Positions 63,337-64,000 of a DNA stretch of 64,000 bases are shown here, piece after piece. A program made the position numbers and the translations under genes. How positions within the stretch are numbered: the first letter of the stretch is position 1; the number at the start of each line of letters is the position of its first letter. Below the pieces are notes generated by a model. The model had not been told where the DNA came from. It searched no databases and saw only the letters and a list, made by a program, of their open reading frames with translations. The stretch comes from Streptomyces sp. HNM0575 (GTDB taxonomy: Bacteria > Actinomycetota > Actinomycetes > Streptomycetales > Streptomycetaceae): assembly GCF_012726265.1 (NCBI RefSeq), contig NZ_JAASAG010000014.1, positions 1 to 64,000 of the forward strand. Direction: 5' to 3'.

Positions 63337-64000
63337 TCAGAGCCAGCCGCGTTCCCGGGCCATGCGCGCGGCCGCGTGCCTGTTCTCCGCACCGAGCTTC
63401 GCGGTCGCCGCCGAGAGGTAGTTGCGCACGGTCCCGGGGGTGAGCGAGACGCGCTCCGCGATCTCCGCCACGGGCGCACCGTTCGCCGCCAGGTTCAGCA
63501 GCTCGGCCTCGCGTGCGGTGAGCGGCGAGTCGCCCGTACTGATCGCGTCGGCCGCCAACTCCGGGTCCACATAACGGGTTCCGGCGTGCACGGCACGGAT
63601 GATCTCCGCGAGCTGCTGCGCCGACGCCGTCTTGGGCACGAAGCCGCGGACGCCCGCGGCGAGCGCACGCTTGAGATGCCCGGGACGCGCGTGACTGGTC
63701 ACGATCATCGTCCGGCAGGCGGGCAGTTCGTCGCGCAGCTCCGTCGCGACCTGCACGCCGTCGGCGCCCGGCATCTGAAGGTCGAGCACGGCCACGTCGG
63801 GTGCGTGCGCACGGGCCATCGCCACCGCCTCCGGTCCGGACGCGGCCTCCGCGACGACCGTCAGGTCCTCCTCCAGCGCGAGCAGCGCGGCCAGGGCGCC
63901 CCGGATCAGATGCTCGTCGTCGGCGAGCAGTACGCGGATGCCGCGGCCCGTGCCGCCACCCGTGCCGCCACTCGCACCACCGCCCGTGCCGCCGGCCGAT
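63337..64000 (-). CDS. LuxR-type (NarL/FixJ) response regulator, 5' end cut by window
   Basis: The open frame runs to the window edge. The receiver domain has IRVLLADDEHLIRG with the acidic pair, the phospho-acceptor aspartate in VAVLDLQMPGADG, and the switch lysine in GFVPKTAS. The C-terminal LuxR HTH is LTAREAELLNLAANGAPVAEIAERVSLTPGTVRNYLSAATAKLGA. A Gly/Thr-rich stretch precedes the receiver, so either the start lies further upstream or a spacer is fused. The pattern is of DesR-like two-component regulators. Its kinase is presumably beyond the edge. A role for the linaridin-like operon is possible by position only. Confidence 0.85.
   Translation of the reverse strand, partial: SAGGTGGGASGGTGGGTGRGIRVLLADDEHLIRGALAALLALEEDLTVVAEAASGPEAVAMARAHAPDVAVLDLQMPGADGVQVATELRDELPACRTMIVTSHARPGHLKRALAAGVRGFVPKTASAQQLAEIIRAVHAGTRYVDPELAADAISTGDSPLTAREAELLNLAANGAPVAEIAERVSLTPGTVRNYLSAATAKLGAENRHAAARMARERGWL

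Noticed and set aside
1-64000. CRISPR arrays, tRNA and rRNA genes
   Set aside because: Repeats found have two or three copies without regular unique spacers, and no cloverleaf or rRNA-like sequence was recognised by eye.

Overview
The window looks like a high-GC actinobacterial chromosome, most likely Streptomyces or a close relative. The reasons are the very strong GC bias at third codon positions, frequent GTG and TTG starts, GA-rich ribosome binding sites, an HspR-type (HAIR) operator in front of clpB, Ser/Thr kinases, SpoIIE-type phosphatases and a run of actinobacterial DUF families (DUF2617, DUF3151, DUF4956, DUF4328). No tRNA, rRNA or CRISPR array was seen. The left edge cuts an IS110-type transposase and the right edge cuts a LuxR-type response regulator.

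Layout. 1-4.2 kb: IS110 tail, a PPOX/F420-type oxidoreductase, clpB with its HAIR operator, and a YbjN-family protein. 4.2-14.4 kb: a two-gene NRPS/PKS locus on the minus strand (A-PCP-C-A-PCP, then KS-ACP-TE-AT, translationally coupled) with a 93-bp-spaced direct repeat next to its 3' end. 14.7-19.3 kb: a SpoIIE phosphatase with sensor domains, a PLP aminotransferase and a secreted CHRD protein. 19.8-24.3 kb: a Cys/Gly-rich membrane peptide, DUF2617, a membrane-embedded spermidine-synthase-like protein and a CoxG-like protein. 24.5-27.9 kb: aldose 1-epimerase, pyrE, class II fructose-bisphosphate aldolase and DUF3151. 28.1-31.2 kb: a tryptophan-to-anthranilate operon (tryptophan dioxygenase, kynureninase, kynurenine-formamidase-like hydrolase) joined by stop/start overlaps. 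31.3-37.8 kb: cupin, purA, a degenerate diacylglycerol-kinase-like protein, and a GbsR/MarR regulator divergent from an ABC exporter with a perfect palindromic operator between them. 37.9-45.3 kb: two paralogous Ser/Thr kinases (one fused to DUF4328), DUF4956, a class III aminotransferase and its GntR regulator. 45.3-53.2 kb: a hypothetical protein, a SLATT-like 2TM protein, purD, a degenerate M48-like membrane protein, an N,N-dimethylformamidase-like protein and purC. 53.4-54.5 kb: a TrmB/LuxR-type regulator.

The most interesting region is 54.6-62.7 kb on the minus strand, which reads as a compact RiPP locus of the linaridin class. Two small ORFs, each with a strong Shine-Dalgarno sequence, encode 59- and 57-aa peptides. 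Each carries the PxxxTP motif that marks the leader/core junction of linaridin precursors. They are followed by a strong hairpin and then by a LinH-like protein (membrane domain plus alpha/beta hydrolase), a LinL-like protein, a 30-aa membrane peptide, an N-methyltransferase candidate, an ABC exporter and a phytoene-desaturase-like oxidoreductase. No Cys decarboxylase and no dedicated leader protease were seen. The predicted cores have no Cys and only two Thr each, unlike the Thr-rich known linaridins.

The housekeeping genes (clpB, pyrE, fba, purA, purD, purC) form a core backbone. The NRPS/PKS and linaridin-like loci are the accessory parts. Several 3' gene ends and intergenic gaps carry small tandem duplications (12-93 bp units) that look like replication-slippage products.
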